Shown: positions 8,523 through 17,704 of the stretch, piece after piece
Layout of the letters: each line of letters opens with the position of its first letter
Numbering within the stretch: the stretch's first letter is position 1
Assembly (NCBI GenBank): GCA_023381515.1
Contig: JAMCQI010000062.1
Location: forward strand, 1-61,146
DNA: 61,146 bases
Source of the DNA: Chloroflexota bacterium
GTDB taxonomy: Bacteria > Chloroflexota > Anaerolineae > UBA4142
Reading direction: 5' to 3'
The notes under the pieces: model-generated
Told to the model about the DNA's origin: nothing
Databases searched by the model: none
What the model saw: only the letters and a program-made list of their open reading frames with translations
Translations under genes and position numbers: made by a program

Positions 8523-9224
8523 ATGGACGAGGACGATGTGGTCCTTGTGGTCCTGGTCAACAGTCTCCGCGACTGGGACATCATTCAAGCGGAGCACTGG
8601 TACCGCATCCCGGTCAAGCGCGCGCCGGTCCAGCTGACGCACGCGAGCTATGTCGCGTTTTACCTGGCGCGGGCCTTTGGAGAGAACAAGTGGAGCATTC
8701 GCCACTATGCGCGGGTGCGGGGGCACGAGTTGGTCCGGCGGCGCGATCTTTTCCCGAATGAACCAGAGCACCCACGGGCGGAAGAAGCGTACTACAAGCT
8801 GCAACTGAGCCCGGTGCTCGAGCTCCCTCAGCCCATCTCGAGTAGTCGAGGCCGACGCCTCTTGTTCATTTGGACGAACGGGAGCAAGTTGTCCCGCGCG
8901 GTCGAACTCAACGATTTGTTCGGCAAGAGCGCGGGCGATGATGCTCTCTGGGAAGCGCTGAAAGAGGGAGGCATCGGCGCCGACCGACAAGTAATAGTGA
9001 GGGATGCGCGGGGCCGTTATCGTGTGGACTATATGATTTCTGCAAATTGCGGCCACCTCGCCATCGTTCTCACAGAGACCCGGCGCAGGTTACCCAAAGC
9101 AAAGAACTTGCAGACATTGGTATTTTCGGAGGAGGATGCACTCGTCCGGCGCCACGAGTGCATGACGCAAATAAACCGCGCGCTCCGCGAGTTGGGCGGA
9201 GCCAAATACGCTTGCACGGAGTGA
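8523..9224 (+). CDS. Unrecognised conserved-looking protein
   Basis: 233 residues, not recognised. It begins with an acidic MDEDD, then a beta-strand-like VVLVVLVNS and the motif WYRIPV near residue 26. The middle part ends in [10 protein letters not shown]; the C-terminal half carries [21 protein letters not shown] and a charged helix near the end. No signal peptide or membrane segment is visible. The ATG overlaps the preceding HIT stop region (1-nt gap), and sucD begins 5 nt after its stop, so it is firmly embedded in an operon of housekeeping genes. A nuclease-like or nucleic-acid-binding role is possible, given a VDY...C.H strand pattern, but I would not assign one. Confidence 0.7.
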   Translation: MDEDDVVLVVLVNSLRDWDIIQAEHWYRIPVKRAPVQLTHASYVAFYLARAFGENKWSIRHYARVRGHELVRRRDLFPNEPEHPRAEEAYYKLQLSPVLELPQPISSSRGRRLLFIWTNGSKLSRAVELNDLFGKSAGDDALWEALKEGGIGADRQVIVRDARGRYRVDYMISANCGHLAIVLTETRRRLPKAKNLQTLVFSEEDALVRRHECMTQINRALRELGGAKYACTE

Positions 9225-9228
9225 CAAC

Positions 9229-10173
9229 GTGAGCATCCTAATCGACAAAAAAACCAAACTAGTCGTGCAGGGCATTACTGGACGCGAGGGGCAATTTCAC
9301 ACCCGACAGATGATTGACTATGGAACGTGCGTAGTGGCCGGAGTGACGCCGGGTCGCGGAGGCGAAAAGGTCCTGGGCGTTCCCGTTTTCGACACCATGA
9401 CAGAGGCAGTCCAGGCCACTGGCGCCAACACCTCGGTCATCTACGTACCCGCCGCCGGCGCAGCGGACTCTATCATAGAGGAAGCGGACGCGGGTGTAGG
9501 GCTGATCGTGTGCATCACCGAGGGAATTCCTGTTCAGGATATGATGCGGGCGACGCGCCGGCTGAATGAGACAGGCGCCAAATTGATCGGGCCGAATTGC
9601 CCCGGGCTGATTTCGCCCGGCAAATCCAAAGTCGGGATTATCCCCGGTAACATCTGCATGCCTGGGCCCATCGGACTGGTGTCCCGCAGCGGCACGCTGA
9701 CGTACGAGGTAATTCACGCGCTGACCCAGCGCAAACTTGGCCAGTCGACCTGCGTGGGGATCGGCGGCGACCCGGTACACGGGATTGGTTTCATCGACCT
9801 GCTTGAGCTTTTTGAGGCGGATCCGCAAACTCAGGCGGTCGTGCTGATCGGCGAAATCGGCGGCACGGACGAGGAAAAGGCCGCCGACTACATCAAAAAG
9901 AACATGAAGAAACCGGTGGTCGCGTTTGTGGCCGGCCAAACCGCGCCTCCCGGCAAGCGAATGGGGCACGCGGGCGCGATTATCGAGGGGGGCACGGGGA
10001 CTGCGGCCGAGAAAATCGAGGCATTTAAACGAGCTGGGGTGCCAGTAGCCCGCTTTCCGGGCGAGGTGGCCGAGTTGGTTGCGCAGGCGCTTGCCAAGAG
10101 CAAAGCCAAACGGCTCCTCTCGCGCAGCGTCAAAAAACCCGTCCGGCGACGCGCGACAGGCAAAAGGCGTTAG
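9229..10173 (+). CDS. sucD: Succinyl-CoA synthetase subunit alpha
   Basis: 314 residues. It begins [18 protein letters not shown], with [11 protein letters not shown] near 121-131, IGGDPVHG near 178 and the phosphorylated histidine in MGHAGAI (His247). The last 20 residues are a lysine/arginine-rich tail longer than in model SucD proteins. It forms the CoA-binding and phosphotransfer half of the enzyme with SucC (1462). Starts with GTG. Separation of sucC and sucD by 6.6 kb is unusual, since most bacteria keep them adjacent. Confidence 0.96.
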   Translation: MSILIDKKTKLVVQGITGREGQFHTRQMIDYGTCVVAGVTPGRGGEKVLGVPVFDTMTEAVQATGANTSVIYVPAAGAADSIIEEADAGVGLIVCITEGIPVQDMMRATRRLNETGAKLIGPNCPGLISPGKSKVGIIPGNICMPGPIGLVSRSGTLTYEVIHALTQRKLGQSTCVGIGGDPVHGIGFIDLLELFEADPQTQAVVLIGEIGGTDEEKAADYIKKNMKKPVVAFVAGQTAPPGKRMGHAGAIIEGGTGTAAEKIEAFKRAGVPVARFPGEVAELVAQALAKSKAKRLLSRSVKKPVRRRATGKRR

Positions 10174-10237
10174 CCAGTCATTATTGAGACAACAAGGGGA
10201 GGGGGAAGTTGACCCCTTGTTTCTCTTTTTGGAACCG

Positions 10238-11713
10238 ATGAACATCCTGGAGCAAGTGACCAGTTATCTTACAGAGCGCGAGGCAGTGGCATACCTGGTG
10301 GGCGGCAGTGTGCGCGACCAACTGCTGGGCCGCGCTGTCATCCGCGATGTCGACATCTCAGTCGCCGAGAATGCTGCGAGCCTTGCGCGCGCCTTTGCGA
10401 ATACCCAAGGGGGCGCGTTCTACCTGATGGATGCCGAGCACGATGTCGCCCGGGTGATCCTCGAGGGCGCCTATGTCGATTTCGCGCGACTCCGCGGTGA
10501 CCTGCGCAGTGACCTCGCGACGCGTGACTTTACGATCAACGCGATGGCGCGTCCGTTGGGCCCGACGGCCGTCGAGTATGCTGGTGGAAGCGAGGTGTTG
10601 ACGAGCGGAATCGCCGATCCCTTCCACGGAATGGATGATCTAGCCGCGCGGCGCATTCGCGCTGTGGCCGATGCTGGTTTTGAGCAAGATCCTGTACGAA
10701 TCTTGCGTGCGATCCGCTTTGCGAATGAGCTTCAGTTTGCTATCGAGCCCCACACCGAAACGTTGCTTGTCCAGGGCGCGGGCCTGCTTTCCTCGGCGTC
10801 GCCGGAACGGGCGCGCGATGAATTCTTCAAGATACTTGCCTTGCCAGAGCCTGCACGGTGGCTGACCCGCATGGATGAGATTGGTCTGGTCAAGCCACTC
10901 TTGCCGGAGTTAGATGCGCTCAGGAAGCTCGCACAGCCCGAACCGCACCATTACGATGCTCTTGAGCACAGCCTCCGAACGCTGGGTGCATTGGAACGGA
11001 TCCAGAGCGCCGGCTACGGCGAACTGGCGAATGGCCAATTCCTTTCTGAATTGCAGGCGCATTTTGCCAAGCCGGTTTCCGCGGGCCGCACGCGTGCGAT
11101 GCTTCTGCGGTACGTTGCTCTGCTGCACGACGTTGGTAAAGCGGCGACCCGTTCGGCCGACGAAACCGGCCTCATTCACTTCTACGAACACGAAACCCGC
11201 GGTGCAGAGATGATTGAACAGATTTCGCTGCGCCTCCGCTTGAGCAACGAAGAGATCGCGCTGGCAAAGACCATTACTAGGAATCACCTTCGTCCTGCTC
11301 AGTTGGCGCGCGAACCGCACCTGTCCGATCGAGCCGTCTATCGGTTCTTTCGCGATACCGGCGATGCAGGCATTGATGTGTGTGCGCTTGCCCTCGCCGA
11401 TTTGCGAGGGAAATCCGTGTGTTCGGACGTCGCGGAGCAAGATGTGGTTCTGAGGTCGGCGCTGGCTTTATTGCTGGATCGGTTTTATCGAGCACGGGAT
11501 ACCGTCATCTCCCCGCCCCGCATCATTAATGGGCGCACGCTTATTCGAGAATTGGGGCTTGCCCCGGGGCCGGAAGTCGGCAAGACCCTGGAAGCGATCC
11601 GCGAGGCGCAGGCAGAGGGGAGCGTAAGGTCCCCCGAGGACGCGCTCGTCTACGCGCGCAAAATGATCTCGCGGGACCAGACGCATGGCGGCAGCGGGCC
11701 ACGTGCGTGCTAG
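10238..11713 (+). CDS. cca: CCA tRNA nucleotidyltransferase / poly(A)-polymerase-like protein with HD domain
   Basis: 491 residues. The N-terminal nucleotidyltransferase head has GGSVRDQLLG (22-31) and the catalytic aspartates in RDVDI (37, 39). Next come RDFTINAMA and the RNA-binding neck RRIRAV...DPVRILRAIRFANEL. An HD phosphohydrolase domain follows with LLHDVGK. The enzyme adds or repairs the 3' CCA of tRNAs; this fits the tRNA-Arg gene at 28661, which does not encode CCA. The frame is open 53 codons further upstream, overlapping sucD, but the ATG at 10238 starts the conserved domain. Confidence 0.9.
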   Translation: MNILEQVTSYLTEREAVAYLVGGSVRDQLLGRAVIRDVDISVAENAASLARAFANTQGGAFYLMDAEHDVARVILEGAYVDFARLRGDLRSDLATRDFTINAMARPLGPTAVEYAGGSEVLTSGIADPFHGMDDLAARRIRAVADAGFEQDPVRILRAIRFANELQFAIEPHTETLLVQGAGLLSSASPERARDEFFKILALPEPARWLTRMDEIGLVKPLLPELDALRKLAQPEPHHYDALEHSLRTLGALERIQSAGYGELANGQFLSELQAHFAKPVSAGRTRAMLLRYVALLHDVGKAATRSADETGLIHFYEHETRGAEMIEQISLRLRLSNEEIALAKTITRNHLRPAQLAREPHLSDRAVYRFFRDTGDAGIDVCALALADLRGKSVCSDVAEQDVVLRSALALLLDRFYRARDTVISPPRIINGRTLIRELGLAPGPEVGKTLEAIREAQAEGSVRSPEDALVYARKMISRDQTHGGSGPRAC

Positions 11714-11732
11714 TTGAAACGGCGTAGGAATT

Positions 11733-12458
11733 ATGGAGCTGGAAGCGGCAGGCGCCAAAGTCTCAAAATACGCAGTGCGCGAGTCGGGCGACACGCTGGA
11801 AATCGTCGAGCGGCCGCACGGCGGGCTGTCGTTCGTTCTCGTCGATGGGCAGCACACCGGCCATGGTGCCAAGACCGTCTCCAACATGGTTGCGCGCAAA
11901 GCGATTTCGATGCTCGCCGAGGGTGTGCGGGATGGCTCAGCAGCACGCGCGGCCCATGACTATCTCTACACGCATTACGAGGGCAGAGTCTCGGCAGAAC
12001 TGCACATTGTGTCTGTCGACCTGGTCACCAAGACCATTGTCATTTCACGAAACAGTCACTGCCCGGCAATCGTCGGGGACGCAGAGGGAATTCGGTTCCT
12101 GGATGAGCCTTCCGAGCCGATCGGGTTTCACCGCAGGATGAAGCCTGTTATTGCCGAGTTGCCCCTCCAGGTGCACGCCATCGTTATTGCCTTCACCGAC
12201 GGCATCCTGGATGCCGGGCTGCGGTATGGTCAACGGTTCGACGTGAGCAGCTTTGTGCGCTCTGAGCTATACGATTCCAGCGGAAAGCCGCACCTCGCAG
12301 CCACCGCGCGGGGGCTTGCCGACGCTGTCCTGGCCCGAGCGATCGAACTGGACCATGGGCGGCCGAACGATGATTCAAGCGTCCTCGTCGTCCGGGTCGT
12401 CCCGCGCGGAACTGAGGACCAGGCGCGGCGCGTGACGGTCCGCTTCCCCATCGAATAG
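11733..12458 (+). CDS. SpoIIE/PP2C-family serine phosphatase
   Basis: 241 residues. The metal-binding elements of the SpoIIE/RsbU-type PP2C fold are visible: FVLVDGQHTGHGA near residues 31-43, FTDGILDAG near 156 and a late PNDDSSVLVV near 215. It lacks an attached sensor domain, so it is a stand-alone phosphatase, likely acting on a phosphoserine anti-anti-sigma-type protein; no such partner is encoded nearby. It sits 19 nt after cca and 14 nt before the P-loop gene. Confidence 0.85.
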   Translation: MELEAAGAKVSKYAVRESGDTLEIVERPHGGLSFVLVDGQHTGHGAKTVSNMVARKAISMLAEGVRDGSAARAAHDYLYTHYEGRVSAELHIVSVDLVTKTIVISRNSHCPAIVGDAEGIRFLDEPSEPIGFHRRMKPVIAELPLQVHAIVIAFTDGILDAGLRYGQRFDVSSFVRSELYDSSGKPHLAATARGLADAVLARAIELDHGRPNDDSSVLVVRVVPRGTEDQARRVTVRFPIE

Positions 12459-12472
12459 CGTTTGGGAGACCC

Positions 12473-12811
12473 ATGCGAATCGGGATTGTCGGTCCTTGCG
12501 GCGCGGGCAAGAGCACGCTGGCAGAGCGCTTGCAAGCTCTCGGCTACGACGCGCATGACTGCGGCCAGGAGCATTCCCAGGTACAGACGATGTGGCGCCG
12601 CATCACGAATCCGGATTTTCTGATCTACCTGGATGCAGATGCGGCGACGATCCGTGAGCGCCTGCAGGTGGACTGGGAGCAGGCGTACGTGGACGAACTG
12701 AACCGGCGGCTTGCCGACGCCCGCGCTCACTCGGATTTTCGCCTGGTCACAGACGGTCTCTCGAAAGAGGAGGTGCTTGTCCGGATCTTGGAAATCCTCC
12801 CCTCACACTGA
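12473..12811 (+). CDS. Small P-loop NTPase, kinase-like
   Basis: 112 residues with Walker A GPCGAGKST at 7-15 and a kinase-like core, including NPDFLIYLDAD around residue 43. The protein is much shorter than adenylate-kinase-type enzymes and has no lid. GGGAG precedes the ATG. It is probably the last gene of the upstream run, because a strong promoter for secD begins 30 nt after its stop. The substrate is unknown. Confidence 0.75.
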   Translation: MRIGIVGPCGAGKSTLAERLQALGYDAHDCGQEHSQVQTMWRRITNPDFLIYLDADAATIRERLQVDWEQAYVDELNRRLADARAHSDFRLVTDGLSKEEVLVRILEILPSH

Positions 12812-12841
12812 CCGGGCGAGTGGCGCCCCCCCATTCGCAAC

Positions 12842-12870
12842 TTGCCTGTTTTCACAACTTGGTTTATAAT
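12842..12870 (+). promoter_or_regulatory. Predicted secD promoter
   Basis: TTGCCT (12842-12847), exactly 17 nt, then a perfect TATAAT (12865-12870), 40 nt before the secD ATG, which has GGAAAAGGG as ribosome binding site. Confidence 0.8.
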
Positions 12871-12910
12871 CGGTCGGGTTTGGCTCCGAAACTTTAGATT
12901 GGAAAAGGGT

Positions 12911-14428
12911 ATGCGCGAACGTAACTATGTTTTCTTGATCGGCATCATCTTTCTGGCGTTGATCACCGGGTGGGTTGACATGCCTACAAATCCGGGATTA
13001 CATGCGGGGCCGATTAACAAAGACATCAAGGTGCACGAAGGTCTCGACCTTCAAGGCGGCCTTCAGGTTTTGCTTCAGGCAGATGTGCCTGATTGTCAGA
13101 CTGTCTCGAACGAGTCGATGGACGCAGCTAAGGCCATCGTCGAGAACCGCATCAACGGGCTGGGAGTTACCGAGCCGTTGATTCAGAGGCAGGGGCAGTG
13201 CCGTATCGTCGTCGAACTTCCCGGTATCAGCAACCCGGATGAGGCCATCAAGACTTTCGGCGGTACCGGCTTGCTTGAGTTCGTGGACGCGGGCGACACG
13301 CCGCTGACCGAAGGCGAGAGCGTTCAGACCACCGGCCCCTCGACGGTGGTTGTTCCCGGACAGCCCACTCCGACACTGGCGCCTGCTACCCCGACCTCGG
13401 AACCAACCGCAGCGCCGACGGTAGCCGCAACCTCGACCGTCACGACGACCGGTGCGGTCACGTCGACCAATCCTATCACATCCTCGACGCCGACCACCGC
13501 CACGATCTACCGGACGGTGATGACGGGCAAGGATCTGCAGACCGCGAGCGTGGCATTCCAGCAGACGACGAATCAGCCGTACATTCAGTTCAGTCTCACG
13601 TCGGACGGCGCCAAGATTTTCTCGGACTATACGAGCAATAACGTCGGCAAGTATTTGGCGATCGTGCTTGACAAGCGGGTCATCTCCTCTCCCGTCATCA
13701 AGAGCGCGATTACCGGCGGCAGCGGGCAGATCGAGGGGCAGTTTACGCTCCAGGAAGCACAGAACCTCGTTGTCCAACTCAAGTACGGCGCTCTGCCCAT
13801 TCCGCTCAAGGTTGTCGAGTCCAATTCGATCGGGCCGACGCTCGGCCGGGAGTCGGTTGACAAGAGCTTGCTTGCGGGAAGCATCGGGCTCATTATCGTC
13901 GTACTCTTCATGCTCTTGTACTATCGCTTGCCAGGGTTGCTGGCGGACCTGGCTCTCACGATCTACGCCTTGTTTGTGTTTGCCATCTACAAGTTCGGAA
14001 TTCCTGGCGTGTTTCCCTACGTCACGTTGACTTTGCCGGGGATAGCGGGCTTTATTTTGTCCGTTGGAATGGCCGTCGATGCCAACATACTTATCTTTGA
14101 GCGAATGAAAGAAGAGTTGCGCTCCGGGCGCACTCTGGTGCTCGCGATTGAATCCGGGTTCCAGCGAGCCTGGCCGTCGATCCGTGACTCGAACTTTTCG
14201 ACGCTCATTACGTGTGCCATTCTTCTCTGGTTCGGTGCGAGTTTCGGTGCGAGTGTTGTTGCCGGGTTCGCATTGACACTCGGGATCGGCGTCCTTGTGA
14301 GCCTCTTTACCGCTATCACCGTTACGCGGACTTTTCTGCGACTAATCATCGACATGAACGTTACCACCAACCCTTGGTGGTATGGAATACAACAGAAACC
14401 CGGGCAACCCGAGATCGCAAGAACTTGA
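12911..14428 (+). CDS. secD: Protein translocase subunit SecD
   Basis: 505 residues. One N-terminal membrane helix (6-22) is followed by the periplasmic P1 region with EGLDLQGGLQVLL. A Thr/Pro/Ala/Ser-rich low-complexity insert of about 65 residues (around 140-200) lies in the middle of the external domain. The P1 C-terminal part contains LTSDGAKIF, and five C-terminal helices include the conserved AVDANILIFERMKEE. SecD with SecF uses the proton gradient to drive late steps of Sec export. The Thr/Pro insert resembles linkers of the lipoproteins in this window. An upstream in-frame ATG at 12842 lies inside the promoter and is rejected. Confidence 0.95.
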   Translation: MRERNYVFLIGIIFLALITGWVDMPTNPGLHAGPINKDIKVHEGLDLQGGLQVLLQADVPDCQTVSNESMDAAKAIVENRINGLGVTEPLIQRQGQCRIVVELPGISNPDEAIKTFGGTGLLEFVDAGDTPLTEGESVQTTGPSTVVVPGQPTPTLAPATPTSEPTAAPTVAATSTVTTTGAVTSTNPITSSTPTTATIYRTVMTGKDLQTASVAFQQTTNQPYIQFSLTSDGAKIFSDYTSNNVGKYLAIVLDKRVISSPVIKSAITGGSGQIEGQFTLQEAQNLVVQLKYGALPIPLKVVESNSIGPTLGRESVDKSLLAGSIGLIIVVLFMLLYYRLPGLLADLALTIYALFVFAIYKFGIPGVFPYVTLTLPGIAGFILSVGMAVDANILIFERMKEELRSGRTLVLAIESGFQRAWPSIRDSNFSTLITCAILLWFGASFGASVVAGFALTLGIGVLVSLFTAITVTRTFLRLIIDMNVTTNPWWYGIQQKPGQPEIART

Positions 14429-14471
14429 TCCTTGGGTAAGCGCCAGAGCCACGTTCGTCCAAAACGCAAAG

Positions 14472-14500
14472 ACCCCTCCCCGCAGTCCGGGGAGGGGTTT
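14472..14500 (+). terminator. Intrinsic terminator of secD
   Basis: Perfect 10-bp stem, ACCCCTCCCC (14472-14481) with GGGGAGGGGT (14489-14498) and a 7-nt loop, followed by TTT. Nearly the same stem recurs after secF. Confidence 0.85.
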
Positions 14501-14588
14501 CAAATGTGCCTAATAGTCCCCTCGTCTCGTCGGGAGTTCATCGCGCTCCCAACGGGGCGAGGATAGCGTGAGAGATCTGCTCTTGGCC

Positions 14589-16364
14589 CTAGTCCTGTCT
14601 TGTCGACAACCGGCGGCGTAAGGGTGAAATCGCTCCGGTCACGCTCTCAACTGTGCCCTCCAACCATGCTTTGGCAATCGGTAGAGGATTAAAGTGATTG
14701 CGCCGCACCGGCAAGGCCAGTTCGCGTTTTTCACAGACGGTCGACTCGTTCACCTTGTCGATCTCAGGTTTCAAAGCACTGAGCTCTCGTTCGACGACAT
14801 CCGGTCCTTGCGCGACTAGAGAATCGATGACGCGTATCAGCTCAACCGCCCGCAGGATGCGCTTTTCAGTGCGCGCGGCTAGGTCGGTGGAGACCAGACC
14901 ATGCGCTGCTTTGAGGGCGTTGAGCCGCCGCCCGGCTTCATAAGTCGATGCCACAATCTCGTCCCGGCTCATCCAGCGCGTTTCATAGTTGAGAACATAT
15001 TTCCAGGACGGAGCAACCAGGTTTCGCCGGTGTTCTTCGAGCGTCCGCGCGAATAGATGGTAACCATGCGCGGCATCCTCAAAGGCCAGGCTCCCCGGGT
15101 CTACAAAAGGGGCCAGAGGCGAGATAAAGGGAAGGACGCGGCCGTCCCCGTTAAATTTCGCGAGCAATTGGGAGGTATAGTCAATGGTGCCCATAACAGA
15201 GTCGAGAGTCTGCCGCGGCAGCCCAGTCATAAAGAAAACATCCAGTCGCTTGCAGCCGACTTGGAGTGCGTACTCCATGGTCCGTTCCATGTCCGCGTTG
15301 GCATAGTGCTTGTTAAAGGCGGAGCGCACCTCCGGATCGTGCGATTCGAGCGAGACTTCGAGGACGAAATTTGGGATAGCCGCGGCGATCTCTTGGAGAA
15401 ACTCGCGGGGTGCCGGGGAGAATAACTCGATGATGACCTGCTCGCGCGTCCCCGCGATCGAATGCAGAAAGCGGCGAGCATAATCCATCCCGTTCTGCCG
15501 GATATCGCCGAGAACAAAGACGGGGCCATTGGAAAAGTGTTGGATGGCCCGAACATCGTTCGCGAGGCGCTCGGGGGATCGGAAGGCGGGCTGATTGCGG
15601 CCAAGCACGTTCTTAAAGGCGTCCGCGGAACCCCCGCAAGTCGTGCAGTGGTGCCGGCAACCCCGACAGGAGAGTCCCGCCATGATGGGATAGTCCAACC
15701 ATGAGGCAAAAGGCAAATAGTCAGAGAGGTCCCGATCACGCATAACCGAGCGAATCACGCGCCGATAGTCCAGCGAGAGTTGATCGAGCGAATCGGGTAC
15801 ATAGGTGATGGGATTGGCCGTCGCCGCCCCCGTTCGCTCGTCCCGGTACGTCAAGTTCGGGATCTCGGCGAGACGCGGCGCCCGCTTGTCTCCCCGCAAA
15901 TGCGCCATGAGCATTCGAAGAGGCTCTTCAGTCGAGTCGCCGCGGACCACATAATCCACCTCAGGCCTAGAGATCAAATCGAGGTGATAGTAGGAGGATG
16001 AGAAACCGCCAAAGATTACCGGAGTGCCAGGGTGATGCTTCTTCACCAGCCGGGCAATCTCGATAGATCCGTGAGCATGGGGAAGCCAGTGCAGATCAAT
16101 CGCAAAGGCGCCGGGGTTCAGCGACTGTATCATCTTCTCCGCATCAAATGCGGGGTCATGCAGCATCCGGACCGCCAAATTTACGATCCGCGTGCTGAAA
16201 CCGTGCCTTTCCAAATAGTCGCTCAGAGTCGTAAAACCGATCGGATACATCTCATAGACGGGCGTCGACGGCACCAGATCGCTGATAGGCCCATAGAGGA
16301 TCGTCTTTTCCCTAAAATCGTACACGCTTGGCGCATGCAGAAACACGATGTCGTGGTTTGACAT
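14589..16364 (-). CDS. B12-binding-domain radical SAM protein
   Basis: 591 residues. The N-terminal part has the B12-binding-like fold with PIGFTTLSDYLERHG near 41 and VIFGGFSSS near 116. The radical SAM cluster motif CxxxCxxC is met by Cys236, Cys240 and Cys243, with an extra Cys233 just before it. The layout (two domains, about 590 residues) resembles the uncharacterised TIGR04190-type family rather than methylthiotransferases or BchE; the substrate is unknown. The start ATG follows a GGGAACCAGG leader. It is transcribed opposite to, and lies between, secD and secF. Its leader contains an attenuator-like hairpin. Confidence 0.85.
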   Translation of the reverse strand: MSNHDIVFLHAPSVYDFREKTILYGPISDLVPSTPVYEMYPIGFTTLSDYLERHGFSTRIVNLAVRMLHDPAFDAEKMIQSLNPGAFAIDLHWLPHAHGSIEIARLVKKHHPGTPVIFGGFSSSYYHLDLISRPEVDYVVRGDSTEEPLRMLMAHLRGDKRAPRLAEIPNLTYRDERTGAATANPITYVPDSLDQLSLDYRRVIRSVMRDRDLSDYLPFASWLDYPIMAGLSCRGCRHHCTTCGGSADAFKNVLGRNQPAFRSPERLANDVRAIQHFSNGPVFVLGDIRQNGMDYARRFLHSIAGTREQVIIELFSPAPREFLQEIAAAIPNFVLEVSLESHDPEVRSAFNKHYANADMERTMEYALQVGCKRLDVFFMTGLPRQTLDSVMGTIDYTSQLLAKFNGDGRVLPFISPLAPFVDPGSLAFEDAAHGYHLFARTLEEHRRNLVAPSWKYVLNYETRWMSRDEIVASTYEAGRRLNALKAAHGLVSTDLAARTEKRILRAVELIRVIDSLVAQGPDVVERELSALKPEIDKVNESTVCEKRELALPVRRNHFNPLPIAKAWLEGTVESVTGAISPLRRRLSTRQD

Positions 16365-16402
16365 ATCTACCTGGTTCCCGGAAAATGTATTTCAGTGCGG
16401 AG

Positions 16403-16464
16403 GATGCAAAAAAACGTCCTCGCCGAGCCAGCCGGATCACGACTGCCTGCGACGAGGACGTTTT
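16403..16464 (-). promoter_or_regulatory. Attenuator-like hairpin in the radical SAM gene leader
   Basis: AAAACGTCCTCG (16411-16422) and CGAGGACGTTTT (16453-16464) form a 12-bp stem. Read on the minus strand it is followed by a run of seven T (with the stem), the form of an intrinsic terminator, about 40 nt before the radical SAM start codon and downstream of a predicted promoter. It could stop transcription before the gene unless refolded. Confidence 0.5.
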
Positions 16465-16519
16465 AGGAAGGAGGGAGGAGCACAATGGGCCGCACCGCCC
16501 GCTTGACTCCGTGAATAAG

Positions 16520-16548
16520 ATAACAAGTGCAAGTCCAAGTGGGGTCAA
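16520..16548 (-). promoter_or_regulatory. Predicted promoter of the radical SAM gene
   Basis: On the minus strand: TTGACC (16548-16543), 17 nt, TGTTAT (16525-16520). This would give a leader of about 150 nt containing the attenuator-like hairpin. Confidence 0.45.
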
Positions 16549-16611
16549 AACCAAGTCAAATTAAAGTCGCAATTTTCTTTTCGCACCCGCGCGGTGCTCG
16601 TCTTACTTTCT

Positions 16612-16640
16612 TTGCAAAATCGTGGCACTTTTGGTATAAT
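16612..16640 (+). promoter_or_regulatory. Predicted secF promoter
   Basis: TTGCAA (16612-16617), 17-nt spacer, perfect TATAAT (16635-16640). The leader to the secF GTG is about 70 nt and ends with GGGGAGGA. Confidence 0.8.
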
Positions 16641-16718
16641 GGCCGTGTTGTTCAGTGAAAGTGGAATCATAATCATCCGTCGATATTTCGCGGACTTTAG
16701 AACTCGGGGAGGACGCGC

Positions 16719-17672
16719 GTGCTCGATATCGTTGGGAAGCGTTACTGGTATTTCGTTCTTTCTCTTCTTGTGATTGTTCCCGGCCTCATTGCCATGGGCG
16801 TGCACTGGACGCAGTTCGGCACGCCGTTCCGCCTGGCGATCGATTTTACCGGGGGCACTTTGATGGAACTCAAGTTTGACAAGCCGCAGACATTCCCCAC
16901 GGACCAGGTGGCGGCGATTTTTGGGCAGTACGGCATTAGCGCAAATGATGTTAGCGTGCAGCCCTCCGGGAATGACACGCTCATCATCCGCACTCGCGAA
17001 CTCTCGTCGGCTGAGAAGGCGGGAATTGAGGCAGCGCTGAAAGAGCGCTTTGGCAATTTCACCGAGCAGCAATACGAAACGGTAGGTCCTGCTATCGGGA
17101 GTGAGGTTACCCAGCGTGCGGGCGTGGCCGTGGGGCTTGCGGCCATCGGCATTCTTCTGTACATCACCTGGGCATTTCGCAAAGTCCCCCAGCCCTTTCG
17201 CTATGGCGTCTGCGCCATCATTGCCATGGTCCACGACGTTCTCGTCGTCCTCGGAACGGCTTCGATTTTTGGCCTTCTATTCGGTTGGGAAGTGGACTCG
17301 TTGTTTCTTACGGCTCTGCTGACGGTCATTGGTTTCTCCGTCCACGACACGATCGTCGTTTTTGACCGAATTCGGGAGAATATGGGCCGCATGAGGGGTG
17401 TGCGCTTTGAAGATGTGGTGAACCACAGCATCCTGCAAACCCTCGACCGCTCCATCAACACCCAATTGACGGTTCTCTTTACCCTCGCCGCCCTCGCTCT
17501 CTTTGGCGGCATCACGATCCAGCACTTTGTGGTGACGCTCTTTATCGGTATTTTAAGTGGTTCATATTCGTCCATTTTTAATGCTTCGCCGCTTCTGGTC
17601 GTCTGGGAAAACGACGAAATCGGTTCGTTCTTCCGGCGGCTGTTTGGGCGTCAGCGCCAAGTTACTGCTTGA
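16719..17672 (+). CDS. secF: Protein translocase subunit SecF
   Basis: 317 residues. A first membrane helix at about 10-28 is followed by the conserved IDFTGGT (41-47), the external domain, then five helices including SVHDTIVVFDRIRENMG. It partners with SecD in the SecDF accessory complex. Starts with GTG after a good ribosome binding site. In most bacteria secD and secF are adjacent or fused; here they are 2.3 kb apart with a reverse gene between them and separate promoters and terminators. Confidence 0.95.
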   Translation: MLDIVGKRYWYFVLSLLVIVPGLIAMGVHWTQFGTPFRLAIDFTGGTLMELKFDKPQTFPTDQVAAIFGQYGISANDVSVQPSGNDTLIIRTRELSSAEKAGIEAALKERFGNFTEQQYETVGPAIGSEVTQRAGVAVGLAAIGILLYITWAFRKVPQPFRYGVCAIIAMVHDVLVVLGTASIFGLLFGWEVDSLFLTALLTVIGFSVHDTIVVFDRIRENMGRMRGVRFEDVVNHSILQTLDRSINTQLTVLFTLAALALFGGITIQHFVVTLFIGILSGSYSSIFNASPLLVVWENDEIGSFFRRLFGRQRQVTA

Positions 17673-17704
17673 TCTCGGCTCAATCGGCCCGTCAACAACC
17701 TCTG

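Noticed and set aside
8523..9224. Assignment of the unknown protein as a DUF559/Vsr-like nuclease
   Set aside because: Only a vague strand pattern (VDY, then C and H) supports it; the catalytic D-ExK arrangement is not evident.
12842..12910. Upstream ATG/TTG extension of SecD
   Set aside because: The extra codons cover the secD promoter itself (TTGCCT-17-TATAAT), so they cannot be translated from that promoter.
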